The notes: a model not told the origin generated them from the letters alone. 64,000 bases of DNA from Fasciolopsis buskii (GCA_008360955.1 LUCM01000822.1:772955-836954); one strand, 5' to 3'. Positions 13,475 to 26,213 are shown, counted from the first letter of the stretch. Numbers and translations are program-made.

Positions 13475-15469
13475 GTTATCTGTCTGTACGGATGTACATG
13501 CGTGTGTGCATGCATGTGTACGGATGCAGGTTCGCATGCCTGTATATAAGTACGCCAGTATGAAGCACGACAACACGTTACAGAGTAAGAATTCATGGGT
13601 GTGAACTGCCCTTGGTAATCATCTGGTTTATCTTGACACAGATTCACTCGAACAATTAGCTTTCTTCACTGCTGACTTGTAAACTTAAAGATGCGCAACG
13701 AACATTGAATTGAAGAGGCTCAAAAAGTTGAGTCGCTCTCTAAAGACCTGGGACCTCTGAGCTATTACTCTGATCAGCACAAGGTCAGAACAAAATCATT
13801 CATTCCAAAGAAATGAACAAATTGGTGGGTGATTGGACTAGTGGAGTTTTGTCATTGATCCACTTCTAAAGAATTTGAGTACGAATGAACCACAGCGTGG
13901 CTGTTTTCACTCCGGACCAAATGATTGTTCCAACCGTTTTGACCTTGGACAGTGATAAGCCGATAGATGAATCAGCTCAACATTTGAACGAGTTTTAATC
14001 ATAAATCTCTGTAGGGCACTTTCCAGTAACTTCACTCGGTGTGATGGACGACAGTAGCATCTGAAACAAACCTGTTGTTCGGTCACTGTTTTGTGTTAGC
14101 CTATACGAGAACAACGCTGAACAGCGCAAATTACCATTTTTCAAATGTATGCAAATAGAACAAAATGGATTTTCACAAATTGAAGTAGACCCATACATGT
14201 AGGTAAATGTACCCGCATATATACGTCGCGCATTCCCACACACCGGTTAGAGCCTCGACATTGTGAGAAACTTGCAATTGTATGCACTACCGAATTAGGC
14301 TGAGCGACTGAATCTCTTCATGGTGCAATCGTTGTCACAGGGTTGCTGAAGTTGGCGAAACTTCATTTCAATTTTGCGAGGGCAATACTTGATTCCGTTC
14401 ACAACGAAATGAGTGCATGTGATCTCAGCAACATGGGCTGTTGTTGTCGTTGTTGTTGTTACAGTGCTGTTGCTTTTGGGTTTGCGTGGATGTAAGCAGA
14501 GCCAGTTAAATCCTGCGGAACTCAAATACATTTATGGTAATTTCGGAAGCGAATAAACGGAACCCTTGTCAATTCAAAACAGCGGGCGAACACTCAGTTG
14601 ACGAATATGCCTGAATTGAGACCCTGTATCCCAAATTCAACCTCCTCATCAAGACTAGCAGTTTCCGTGATAGAATGGCGGAGAATTAGCATGTACTATG
14701 TTTGGATTCATCGGTAACATTAAAAATTCGCCTGAATGATATCACGAAGTTCTAATTATTCGCAGTCTATGAGTTAAGAATATTATTAAATTCAAGCTAG
14801 AATCCAACAACCAGAGCGATTTGGTTACTATGATCAACAAGACTGAACACAAAAAGACTTGATCTCAACCAATCGATTTTTGTTAAAAACGATGCACAAA
14901 TAACATTTATGGAGGCATAAGAGCCTGATTTATACAATACAAGTTAATTAGATTAGTCCAACAATGAGAAGACACAGGGGGGAAGGAATGTGTACTGGGG
15001 TTAGCTAGATACAAAATTTGGAAATTCGATTTCCATTGTCAGACTAGGGCGACGTGCATATTAAATCAAAAGAATAATACGCCATGTGATGTGTAATATG
15101 GAAACACGTATTTCTTCAAAGCAGCTTTCCGGTGAAAAGCACAATATGCCGACATTTCAGGTGTCACTGGTAACCCTTCTCTATCCAATTTTTAACTAAT
15201 TCACACTGTTCCAATCCAAGGTTACGCAAATGGAAGCAGTGTAAGAACTACACCAACTGCGAGTCACATTAAGATTAGTGCATTTCGTAGGTATGTATAT
15301 GATAGGACAAATTGTCATGAGTTTTGCATCTTCCGATAATACGTAGTTGCCGTTTTTCACCCTGATACGTCGTTATTAGCTCCATTTCTGCTGTTGATAG
15401 TTACCCCAGCAATAAATCTAAAATCAGTGTTTTGAAGATCTTACCGTTTGCACGACTTCAGGAATAACG

Positions 15470-15634
15470 TTGAGGATTTGCAGGATTCGAGTTGCCAGCG
15501 GTGTGCTTTTCAGGATTTCTATGCACTCTCTATCGGACCAAAGTCAGACTGTAAACTGGCCAGTTCACTAATGGAACAGCATATACAAATTCTGCGCGTT
15601 CACACGATGCGAGCTGCCAATGAAGATATTATTA
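15470..15634 (+). CDS. Candidate isolated coding exon, product unknown
   Basis: An open stretch lies between a possible acceptor ('acttcag|GAATAACG') and a good donor-like site ('TTAT|GTAAGA'). In the frame that stays open it reads NNVEDLQDSSCQRC, then a middle part, ending MRAANEDIIM. The translation is mixed in composition and looks protein-like rather than low-complexity, but I do not recognise a family. No neighbouring exon on this strand could be joined to it. It lies more than 5 kb downstream of tropomodulin and on the opposite strand, so it would belong to another gene. A chance open frame is quite possible. Confidence 0.2.
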
Positions 15635-15659
15635 TGTAAGAAATCAATTCATAGGCTGA

Positions 15660-18055
15660 GTAGGCATTACTCTGGCCGCTGTGTACAGCTTTTTCAGTTA
15701 CCTCTTACTATTTCGTTCCGGTAGTCCTAGCCGCGTTAAAGCCTTTGGTTTGGGTCGGAATCGACGTCGCATCCTAATCGCCCAGGAGACACAGTCAATG
15801 AGGGTTCATTGTGCGCACAAGGTTGTAGAAATTACGAATATTCACAAGTAAACGGACATACAACTGAAGAACTACAAGCATGCGAGAGGAAACAATCGAT
15901 GTCAGTCGCATCAAGACTGACAGAATGCTGCGCAGTGTGCACCTAGCGAAGTAGACCAGGGATTTATTCGGGGCTGGTCGGTGCGTGCAACCTCACATGA
16001 ATTTGTGCACTTGCTCGTGCGTGTGAGCGGTTGTATATGGGTCTATGGTCCTGGGATAGAGATCAGCCTAGTACAATTCGAATGTGCGCATGTGTAAAGG
16101 ACTGCGATTGAACTTTTAGTCAGCAAATTGGAATGCACCACGCGAACATTCATTCGTAAAAGTGTGGGCTAAGTAGTTTGTGTGTAAAACACGAGTTCGG
16201 TGAATGGAGCAGTGCAATGTCGGACGAGTTGACGTTTGTCGCTATTGCCTTAGCTCGTCACTATTCGCCGTAAGAGATTTAGCAACAACAGCAGTGGTCT
16301 ATTAGTTGGATTCACATGCAAATTAGAAACCGATAGGGAGGTAAACTCAGGTAGCGATGAGAACGATTATGAACAGTCCTCATAATATTTTCGAATACTA
16401 TCAATGTAGTTGTTTTTACTATGCCGAGTTGACTTCCTTAGTCATACTCGGTAATGTTAGATTCATTATTCAGACATGCATTGTGAGCGGCTGGTTTGGG
16501 GTATCGATATGTTGACCAGTATCTGCAATGAACACTTTAAATCAATGCTAATTCAACAATCCCTTATTCACTTTTGTACACTCCGCTGACACAAAAATTT
16601 TAATAACAGTTTGCTGACTGGCTGGTTTGAATCAGACAAGACTAAGCGACATTTTGATTCGGAGATAGGAGGATTTGGTGTTCCAGCGAACTGAGCGGCT
16701 CGGTCAACCGCGGACCATACTGGCACGGATTTTCAACCGTACGCCTTCCAGTTACGATGAGCTGCTTGGCAGGCGTCGCCTATCATTTCCTACCCACCGC
16801 TTCTAGATTTGGTTTTCTGAGTACTACTGTCCGATAGTAGCCCCGACGCTTTTGCGCCTACATCAAACACACCAACGAGCTCTGTTGGGCGTGTCTTATT
16901 AAGCCAGACGAATTTAAGTCTCTAGAATTGGGATGATGGCAGTGTACCAAATAAAAATCATGCGGCTAGATGGCTTTTCGTTAGCAATGTTGCCATCCTC
17001 ACCACAGGATTGACGCAATCCTCGCTGAGAATTGTAGGGAGTGATCAGAAGATGCGGTAAACAGCTGTTTTATGACGAATAAGTTATCACCATCAGCCCC
17101 GTAACAGGGAGGTCATGAAAGAATAATCAGTCCCCGATTAAATAAACAACACTGGGTTGGTTTGTTGGAATTTCTTCATTCATTGTTTACACAGAAGCCC
17201 AGTAATACTTATATTTAATAGCTGACTACAAAAAGGGACCAAAAGTCCTATCTCTATGAGTATTGTTAGACTCCCATACCTCCACGGGACTAGCACGCTA
17301 GTCCCATTCACCACATGGAAACTTGAGGCAATGTACCCTATGCCATACAACTGGAAAAAACAATAAGCTCTTATGAAACAGCACAAGTAGAATGAAGGTA
17401 GTGTTCTCCAGAATTCTTCTCGGGAAACAGCGGGGATGTAAAAAGCTTGAGAAAGGCATCAACTACAGAAATTGCGCGACATCACGAAAAAAAACGTAAG
17501 CTGAAGATTAATTGGTTCGCGCTTGTGAACGACCTCAAAACGATGGATAGATAATCTTAAAGTTTTGACTAAAGAAGAACAATCAGTTTTTGAGGAAAAA
17601 GGAAGACGATTATTTCCATTTTTTATCTGATGTGAGACACTGATGCCTAGTAAATTAAAAAACGCTATGGCATGGTCGTTTGTATGGTAACAAAGGAGTG
17701 GCCTTGAAGATCCATAAAGAACAATAAAACAACACATATCTACTGTAATTTTGGATATAAATCAAGTGAAATGTTGTATTCAATGAACAGGCAACCAATT
17801 TCGCTTTTAAAATGACAATTCCATTTCCCCTACCACCACCCAGAAAAATTAGTGTAAATCGTCAATCTCCGTCCGTGATTTGAACTTCCTAGAATCCTGT
17901 CCTTGCGACCACATCGAAATCTATCCCTTAATGTTGGCGCTTAACCGCTATTAGTACCATACACACACATGGGCATGAGCATGGATCTCCATAGTTGATG
18001 AAAGCCTCCCTAGAAAGTTAATGTGACTGGCAGTACCTAAGTTCATGCTGATTAC
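15660..18055. other. No recognised gene
   Basis: Short frames only on both strands (up to ~92 codons at 17.46-17.74 kb, minus). No retroelement motif, splice structure or repeat recognised. Confidence 0.4.
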
Positions 18056-18059
18056 TCAA

Positions 18060-18545
18060 AGTTTGTTCATTACCTATCCTTCGAAAGTTCATCAGTTGAG
18101 TGGGCAGAGCTTCGAAGACGGAATGACCACAGGAAAGCAGGGACACTTTGAATGCAAGAACACCACCTACAGTGGTGTCTAACCATATAATCTAGAGTAC
18201 TGGGGAATCTCGCGGACCTCATCCCAGTAGTTAAACTTGATCTACTGGGAATGGTACATTTGTTAGAGTTTCCATACTCTTTCGCCATTACTACTTGACC
18301 CGGAGAACAACGTGCACCGAGGGAGCCAATCTGCGAGCATATCCCAGCCACCTTAATCTATTCAAATTCGGTACCCGTTTGATCGACTGAGCTCCAATGT
18401 CCAATACCCGACGTATCACCGAGTAACTGAGACTGCCCTCACATCGTATTCGAGCGACCCCACGAAAACATCGGTATACAGACACCGACAGTTTCCGCAT
18501 ATCCACTGTGTGCAACGTTCCTCAGACCCATAACAGGACTGATCC
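18060..18545 (-). mobile_element. Decayed RTE-type retrotransposon fragment (RT C-terminal region)
   Basis: The minus strand encodes, with substitutions and breaks, the conserved region after the reverse transcriptase domain of RTE-like non-LTR retrotransposons. VDMRKLSVSVYRCFRGVARI corresponds to the usual RVEDVRxLSVFDHRCLRSIARI block, and NLNRLRWLGYARRL to the usual LNRLRWLGHVLRM block. The frame shifts after about 18,290. Only the 3' end of an element is present, as expected for a 5'-truncated copy. Inactive. Confidence 0.75.
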
Positions 18546-19169
18546 TACCGTTGTATTGAAAACTCTACCTTTGGTCGATAAGCCGTGATCGCACCGACGC
18601 CCAAAATTGGTGAAAATGAAGATAGGGGACAATTAGGCTTGGTGTAACTGTTTAAACTACAATTTATCTACTCCGCTCAACTCTCCGTCAGTGAGAACAA
18701 GGTTCGATCTCGGGCCAATCCAGTCTTACAACAGCATTTTACACACAGGAGCCGCCAAAATACATTCCAAACATAACTGCATTGCCACTTAGAAGATCAA
18801 GGTATACTTATTACATACCTGAGTCATTAATCAAAGCCACAACACTATGCAAATATTCTGAGTCAGTGGGTGGATAATACCCGTGGGCTGTTTCAAGGCA
18901 ATATTTGTCAAACCTATTCCAATGATCCTCACAGGAAGACTTGTTACCCCTCGCGTAAGTCCGCACAATCACCAATTTCTACCAGACCTTAGCAATCTGT
19001 TCCCATGCTCAGATCGACTTCAGGAGCTTAGCTAACTAAACTTTACCACCATGATCGAAAAGGAACGGTAACATCCCAGATGCACCACAAGCTTTATGCC
19101 CTTCAAGGGAATCTATCTCTCTGATGTCCTCAGCATTCCTGATAGGGGACTGGTTTCTTCCTGGACTGC

Positions 19170-19392
19170 TTTGCTTGCAGGCATGCTTTTTGGCGTTGGA
19201 GCCCACCATGCGGACGAATACAGGCAAATTTGATTCCGAAACTTGGAGTGGTGTAGAACCACATAAGGTCTCACTAGAACAGATATGGTAACGAGTTGGA
19301 TGACAGTGAATTCTCACCCACCGGCAATGACCAGTGACGAATCCGGGATTCGCCAATGGACATTCGCGCAAGCACAATTTGAATACGTTCAT
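19170..19392 (-). repeat. tRNA-derived SINE copy
   Basis: Same body as the copies at 31.87, 32.46, 25.2, 43.1 and 45.1 kb. On the plus strand it reads 'acttggagtggtgtagaacc', 'acataaggtctcac', 'atatggtaacgagttgg' and 'gacagtgaa', then a remnant of the B box ('atccgggattcg'). Diverged, minus-strand orientation. Confidence 0.6.
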
Positions 19393-19399
19393 TATTTAG

Positions 19400-20973
19400 T
19401 CACGTGTATACCACCATTAATGCGAGCCACATAATGAACGAAATAAATTGATGCAAACTGTTTGCAGATAAAGCCAGCAATGAGTTTTCGATTCGCCATA
19501 CATTTTCGCCATTCACGAGCTTACTCTAGATCCAAAAATTTTATTTATCAATCAAATAGTTACGGGGACGATTCCAAATTGGTTTATTCGGTTTCGCCTA
19601 AAAATCTTGTTTCGAGCCCGAAACCGCAAAAATTAGACATCATAATAAAAGTTATCGATCCCCACAAAATATAGGTTGATCAATCAGCCTTGAGATCAAG
19701 CGTAACAACCATTCGGCTTCGAGAAGCTTAAATCTTGCCATGTCCTCAAAATGACAGTGTCATACTGAAGCCTGGGTAAACATAGAGGATAAACAAAATA
19801 GGACTATACGCATGAGTGTTCCAAGTCTGGAAGGAACAGCTTAACCCGAGCACTGGATGCTGCATAATAGAAAACCTCAGTCCGAGCGAACTGAGATTAA
19901 CCGCGCGGAAAAAAAACGAGCAACTTTCAACAATAAGCGAAACTGAGCACAACAAGACACAAAAATGGAGTGGGGAAGAAACAGACGAGCACACGAGGCA
20001 ATTGGCAAATACAAAGCTAGATTTGGGCGAGCTGAACCGAATACACTCTACGAGTGTGAGTGAATAAATCCGAAACGTGATTTGTGGTTGTGACGCAGTG
20101 ACTTCTGGGGAAATGGAGAGTTACAAGCCAAACAGACAGAAGAAAAAACAAACTGGTGAGGATCGAGAGACGCAGATTGGATCACATATTGGTTCCAGGA
20201 TTCGAAACAGCGGTGCTCACACCAAGAACAGTTGTGCAAATAATGGAAACCAACACGAACTACGAAGAGCATATGACAGTGAAATGTGGCCGGTGAGAAA
20301 TTGTGGGAGAGGAAGAGAGACTATCTCAGTTAGGGTGTTCGTGCGAAACCGAGAGAATACGTTCGAATCCGAGAAACAATTTAAAATGGAAGATAATACA
20401 AACTAAAATGATGCTTAGCGGGTGTTGACAACAAAGGAAAGCATGAATCACGTGCAAACAAATACGCGTAATTTCTGTCCGTCAACAAATTCACATATAG
20501 CTACACAAGCCGGATGGAATAAATTAGTAGAGTACACATCCATGGAAGGACCGGAGATGGGACAATCAATATTCCATGGAGATGAGCCAGTGGCGAATAT
20601 GCTTACACAAGAGACGAACTTGTCAGCCTGGGAATTCATCCCACATCAAAGTGTCACTCTGCAGCCTCGTGAGAAATAGCAAAAACCAGGTCGAGAAAGC
20701 TAGGTGGAAGAAGGGAAAGGGTAATCGGCTGGAGGGTAATTGGATACACAGAAGAACTCGGTTTCGTAGCTACAAAAAGAAACAAGGAAGCAAAGCGCTA
20801 TCACATAGATCAAGTCCCGTCGAAAACCGGTACACTGGTTTGAGGAAAAACGCACGGCCGAGCGCAGAACTGGACCAGCAGATCCAGCCAACAAGATCAT
20901 TCGACATCGCTGTGTAGCACTAATATGGGAACGGATGGATGAAGTCATCAAACAAGAGAATGAGAAGAGGCAT
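19400..20973 (-). other. Probable tropomodulin 3' flank / 3' UTR, purine-skewed on the plus strand
   Basis: Directly downstream of the tropomodulin stop codon. From about 19.8 to 20.96 kb the plus strand is visibly rich in G and A, so a minus-strand transcript would be C/U-rich. The plus strand holds several loosely connected open frames (83-113 codons) of Lys/Arg/Glu/Gln-rich sequence with no recognisable domain, which the base skew alone explains. The nearest minus-strand AATAAA candidates are at 19,583-19,588 and 19,540-19,545, about 1.4 kb past the stop. The UTR extent is inferred only. Confidence 0.35.
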
Positions 20974-21230
20974 TCAGTTTTTGTTCCGGCGTACTTGACG
21001 TGAAACCTTATCCAAATTGGCTTTTATGTGTTCCCGAATGCGCACCCGCGCATCCGGTGTATCCACGTCCAGACCAATTCGAGTTAGACGTGGATTTTCC
21101 AAAATCTCTTGGGTTAACTGTTGTTCAATATGAACCCCAAGGACGGTCTGGCGTTGATTGGCCAAATGAATGTCGGTAATGCTGTTTTTCTCGTGTTTGA
21201 TTGTTTCGAAGAGACGCACTAGAGTGGGTC
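20974..21230 (-). CDS. TMOD: Tropomodulin, terminal coding exon 5 (end of LRR domain and C-terminal helix)
   Basis: Encodes residues 273 (completed) to 357 and the TGA stop at 20,976-20,974. The acceptor CAACCTAG|GA completes a Gly codon with exon 4 (phase 1), giving NFLTG-PTLVRLFETI. Then follow SITDIHLANQRQTVLGVHIE, corresponding to the family's SLVELKIDNQSQPLGNKVE, and TRIGLDVDTPDARVRIREHI with a basic end, QVRRNKN, like the RKRR end of vertebrate proteins. This exon is more diverged than the others. The phase match and fit over the full length make it secure. Confidence 0.9.
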
Positions 21231-21470
21231 CTAGGTTGTCCCATGAAAAATAAAGCCAATCGATTAGAGCGTGACCTTGTAAATTACTTAAAATACGGAA
21301 AAAGAGAATGCTACAATTGACACATTTTCATAATTATGTTTTCCATCGTTTTCAGTAGCTGGAAGCATTAGGATAGAAGGCGCGCTAGTTGAGGCTGAGA
21401 ACAATTGAAAACAAGGCCATTCGTGTATTTTAATCGGCCGTTAACGCTCGGAAATCAAAAGGCCTTTGCC

Positions 21471-21520
<50 letters not shown>

Positions 21521-24500
21521 CGTTTTCCGCTTCAGTATACTACATCATAAAAAACAAACACTTGAATTTGCATTACTTTATTGAACGAGATGCAGCCATT
21601 TCATTCAATGATAAGCAACAGACTTTGGAGCAATCTAGCGAGGAACTAGGTCAGAAATTTAGTCGATAACCCATTTAGCCACTATATGTATATATCAACT
21701 AAGACACATTATAATCCCGCTAGGGAAAAAGAAAGTAAGGTTTATGTACAACAATTTGGTGCATGTGGTGCTAGAAATCCGGCATCAATGGACGATGGGA
21801 ATCGATGGGCCCGCCACCATCCCTTAGTAATTCTTTGGTCATCTGCGCATGACGTCCACCAAATCCAGTATGGAATTCTTTTAAACTCTTATTCCAAGAA
21901 GCTTTAGAATTCTGACGTCCATATCCAATGGTTAGTAAACTCATTTGGCTATCATGTCAGGACATGAAACATCTTGGATAGAATGCTGAATCACGCAATA
22001 GTGTTTTCTGGAAGAAACATATCTTCGGCCCAAATGTGCTTTGACCCATTCCAGGTCAGACTGTAAGAAAATCAGTCTATTTCTGATCCTGGTATAGTAA
22101 AACATGGAGATTCATCCGGAGACATTGTCGTTTATTTATATAGTCTGCTTTCAGAGAACAAAGAGGATAGCTCCATCATCACGACGACAAAATTTCCCAC
22201 ATCCGGAATACATTCTTTTTTGATCCGTTTGCAAAACTTCTCATCTTCGTGTAGGAGTGAAAAACCGGGATGCGAAAAAGAAAGCGGGACAACTTTGCCG
22301 AAGAATTTCCTATTAGAAATGTTCATTTTTAGATGTTCACCAGGTCACCGCATGCTATGCAGAATTAACGGGTCACCAGATTAGAGGGCTTAGCATTTTG
22401 CACTACTGCACACAATATATTCCCTGTTTTATTGTGCGATAAATCCAAGGCCAATATTTGCTGACATTTAAATAGTATTCAACCTCATCTGAACAATTGC
22501 CCATAAAGTATCGCCAATAACCTGCGTCAGGATCAGAAAAAAAGAATTGTAGGAAAATTTCAACGTAAACATAGGTAACTTCGTGGTAACTTTCACAAGT
22601 GTTTGATTTCCTCCAAGAAAAGCATGCTCTTGGCATAGTTTACTCATTTAATACTATGTATATGGTGGTCCCTGTTTAGTTTGAAACGCGGGGGAAGCTT
22701 AAACACAATTTCAAATAGACCAAGGGTTTGAATTAGTTCATTATTTTCTACTTTGTGGTAGAAAAAGATTTTACTGATCCTTGCTCACTGCTTCAGCACC
22801 GCAATAACATGAGGGATTAACGCAGCGCGCCTGAATGACCTTGATGTCAAGTCAACTTTGTAAACTAGGGACACTCTCTAAACGAAAATCTTCCTCATCG
22901 TGATCAACCATCATTGCTAGACCCTAGTTAATGCAACATACGAATTAAGAAAGCCTATAAATAAAGAAGTATTCGGGAGTGGAATACTTGATGAAATAAG
23001 TTTTTTTTCGACAGGTGTCTCAACGACGGGCAGCACTGAGGTGTTACACTCGTAACCAAACGCACACGAGAACAACAAGTAAAAGAACCCATAACACGTC
23101 TGAATCTGTGTTCTGAAGAACATTTCTGGGCAAAATCGTTCCAAGGGAGTGATGACTGCCAGAAAATACAGTTAAGAGTTATGGTCTGCCCAGAATGCAA
23201 CCGCTAGTGAGATCTAAGACCAAGTTGCACACAGCCTACGGACGACCGTCAGAGGAATCACAGTCGATCATCACTCTAAGGCGTGTGTGTGTGTTTGCGT
23301 ACATGTAAGCCCTTTGAGATAATTGCTCCGCGGACGAATGATATGAGAACCAATTCGAGCGGCCCTGAACTCCCAACTCTTAACAGCGAGACATATGTCG
23401 AATAGATGAAAACGTTGGGCAGCATGATCCAGTCTTGCGTGTTGATATGCAAAGACTTGCTTTGCAAACTTATATTCGTTTACAACTTTCATCGCCGTTT
23501 GACTCCTTTCCATACTTCATGTATTCTTCTCAGGTCATTTACCAGCAGCAGCAAAAACTTGATATTGGCATGAGGCTTCTTTTTGGGGAGCTGAGTTGGC
23601 AAACAACGTGGCATGTTATAAGTACTCCGGCAGCAGCGAAGCCGAATTTCATTAGCATGATTTTGATGAATACAATTTGTTCCATTCATATAGACCTATT
23701 CCTTCAACCGTTCGCCTAGCCCGACAGCGGCCTGGATCTTTCGAAATCCGGAGCAGATATTTATGGCAACATGTATTCACACAAATCTTTGTTTTCAGTA
23801 ACACCTTCGAGTACATTCTGCTTGTGACTGAAGGACACCGCACGGTATCGGAATGGGCTGAAAAATCAATACAACACAGGCATTCTCAGGAAAAAGACTA
23901 ACGATGGTGTTTTCATCGTGAACGTCCACTAATTAAACACCAGATGTAAACACGAGTTTTAGACCCAATCGTCTAATATAAGTCCATCAGGACACAAACT
24001 ACGGTGTTTTTTTTATCTAAAAAGGGGATTGATCGCCTGAACACCAGTGAGGTCAGAGCATATTGGTTATGCGTTGTTCATGCCCATCTATTCCCCAAAT
24101 GTAATTGTTTGTCCGATTAGGATCTTCAATTCGCCTCAACATTATCGCTTCACTATCAACTGAGGTCATTGGACAGTCGAACCCGGTTGCACGAAACCAA
24201 AACCACTCGGATGGTATACTGCGAGCACAAACTGACAACTAGGCTGCTAAACAGTTAAATGACGGGAAAAGTAGTGATACACTGGTCTGCTTTGCCGTTC
24301 ATAAACAAAGCACTACGAACAAACTATTTCATACTATAACGAGCAAGTTGCAAGCTACCATATTGGACTTGGTTGTGTAAGTGGTTGATGCTGGCTGATA
24401 CGCTTACTTGGCTTCGGCTCACATTGGTCTATTTTATGTTGTCCATTTTAAATTGTAACGTTTTTGAACCCCACGGTCGGCGCATTACAATAGGGTCTAA

Positions 24501-25000
24501 AACACGTGACTACAACAAAAACTAGTGAGCGACTTACGAACGGAAAATTTGGTTGGTTTTCACTCCGAACCAATCAAAAACATCAAGCTTCATTTTAAAA
24601 AAAACTAACCATTTGACACTAGTGAAATTAAGACGATATTACCAAACGTGGTTCCTATAGTTATCCTTGAACGGCCATATTTTCAAGCAAGTAAGTTATG
24701 TAGTGTGCATAAGATGGAATACATGTGGATCAGTAATCGGCTTGTCCTTCTTGTTTCCCTGTTACTTTATCGAGCCTTTTAAATCCAATCGAACAAGGTG
24801 TTAGCGTGGACTTCGCCTTTCATTGTGCACCAGAATTTCGAATCTAAAATGGCGCCAAATGTAAATCCCCCATCCCCCTCTGGGGACGAAAAAAAATCAA
24901 AACAGGATGTTCTCTTCTGCCGGTCCCGATACCACTGAGTCCTATCTTGAAATTCACCATGGTATCAGAGGTCCAATGCACTCGGAATACAGGATATCAT
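21231..25000. other. Tropomodulin intron 4, proximal part: no recognised gene
   Basis: Contains a long TA microsatellite (21,473-21,518). There are also two neighbouring minus-strand open frames at 22,132-22,326 and 22,403-22,636 with AT-rich, Tyr/Phe/Trp-containing translations that I cannot assign, and short GT-rich tracts near 23.28 kb. No transposon motif recognised here. Confidence 0.4.
21473..21518. repeat. Long (TA)n microsatellite
   Basis: About 23 uninterrupted TA units, ~240 bp upstream of the acceptor of the last tropomodulin exon (inside intron 4). Confidence 0.95.
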
Positions 25001-25004
25001 CATC

Positions 25005-25211
25005 TTCGCTCAGCGTTAAACAGTATGGCAAGCCACACGGACCACTGCCTTTCTCATTATATTACAGGTTGTCAAAGAAAGAATGAGTAACCAGGATGGA
25101 CAGAGAGTGGACCTACAGAGGGGAGGCATAAGAAAGGAATGTCCTGTCGGCCAAAACACGGCGTACAGTCTAAGTGCACAAAGGAACTTGTTTCCAATCT
25201 TTCTAATTCAT
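25005..25211 (-). mobile_element. Family A element, 3' UTR end
   Basis: Minus-strand sequence matching the 3' UTR ends of other family A copies (33,690-33,905 minus; ~61,730-61,920 plus), ending 'CTGTTTAACGCTGA'. It starts in the homologous place where the 3' UTR of the long copy breaks off at ~26,076. It is therefore probably the displaced end of that same copy, separated by the 25,212-26,075 insertion. Non-coding. Confidence 0.6.
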
Positions 25212-25214
25212 TTT

Positions 25215-25345
25215 TATGGCATGCTTGAAGCATGAGTGCATTGGAAGAGACATGACCCGCAGCCTACCACAAGAGGGGGGACCGGCTTGGATTTAGAATG
25301 GCATGGAACTATATAAAGTCTCATTAGGTCAGATTCGGAAGAAAA
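25215..25345 (-). repeat. tRNA-derived SINE, body only
   Basis: Plus-strand landmarks 'catgagtgcattggaagaga', 'catgacccgcagcc', 'atggaactatataa' and 'gtctcattaggtca' match the SINE at 32.46 kb. The tRNA-like head is missing, so it is 5'-truncated. Confidence 0.55.
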
Positions 25346-25384
25346 TAACATCATTGCCACCCTTCATGGTTCGTTCCCATACTT

Positions 25385-26068
25385 TAGGATCAAATTGCCT
25401 GCATGATTTGATTCCACTGATCATCTACAATGCTACGCGTCGGAGTTCTTAGTCTATTTGGTTGTTTCAGCTTACATTAGGTTTGAACAGCCCAATCAGA
25501 CAGACGATCTACGGTTAGCCGCGTCTGGGGCTTGCGTCGATGACCACTGAGCTGCAGCAGAAATCGCATTAAAACTAACGCACGTTCCGACACGACTTAC
25601 GTGGTCCAGTACGATTTACAGTTCTGGACAGAACCGCGCCAAGGGCAGCCTATTGCAACAGAATCGATCGGACTCAGACGACCCGTCGAGTTAGAGCGTC
25701 GATTCGCTGTGCGACGCGAATTGTGTCGAATTTCCACTAGCCAGGAATAACCGATTTTCTGCACAACATTAGAGAAGCCTATCGTCGTTATCTGTACGCT
25801 GAGCAGAGAAGACTCTGCATCCACCTGAACAGGCATCTGATGAGCTTCTGAATTAAAATCGCCCTTCCTCCTATAAACAAGAGGGAAATGTTCGTCACAG
25901 AACTCGCATGTCAGTGCTGCAGTCAGTTGGAGCGCACACCGAGTTAACATAAACTGCGCTTAACGCAATTATCCACCCGGACGTCAACTGATTCCCACAT
26001 TCTTGGCGCACAAGCGACTGTTAACCTGGATCCAGTCTAAAAGAACCAGTACAGCCTTCAAACGCCGA
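25385..26068 (-). mobile_element. Family A fragment (endonuclease half), broken
   Basis: The minus strand is homologous to 28,080-28,775 of the long copy. It spans the linker between endonuclease and reverse transcriptase and most of the AP-endonuclease domain; a remnant like GDFNSEAHQ corresponds to the GDFNAQVG catalytic motif. It carries several frame breaks and begins and ends abruptly. It lies inside the 3' UTR of another family A copy. Confidence 0.65.
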
Positions 26069-26213
26069 AACATAGAAAACGACAATACGATCGCCACTGT
26101 TCACGGTTCACTGCCATATCCTTCAGTGTCTCCAGCCAGCTAGTTGACAGGTCTTTCGGACCCCAACCACGAAGATGTGAGACACCTACTTTACCTAAGT
26201 TTGCCGTACCTTT

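Larger units (their letters stand above)
10880..15440. other. No recognised gene; three microsatellites
   Basis: Short frames only, the longest about 85 codons. TA tracts at 12,826-12,858 and 13,274-13,297, and a GTAA tract at 13,452-13,474. No domain recognised on either strand. Confidence 0.4.

Noticed and set aside
20190..20215. GGATTCGAA resembling a B box read on the minus strand
   Set aside because: No A box at the right distance and no cloverleaf; not a tRNA gene or SINE.
19816..20917. Series of plus-strand frames rich in Lys, Arg, Glu and Gln
   Set aside because: Purine-rich DNA rarely encodes stops in these frames, so open frames are expected; no domain or conserved block seen.
23280..23300. 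GT-rich tract as a regulatory or Z-DNA element
   Set aside because: Too short and ordinary; a simple-sequence tract.
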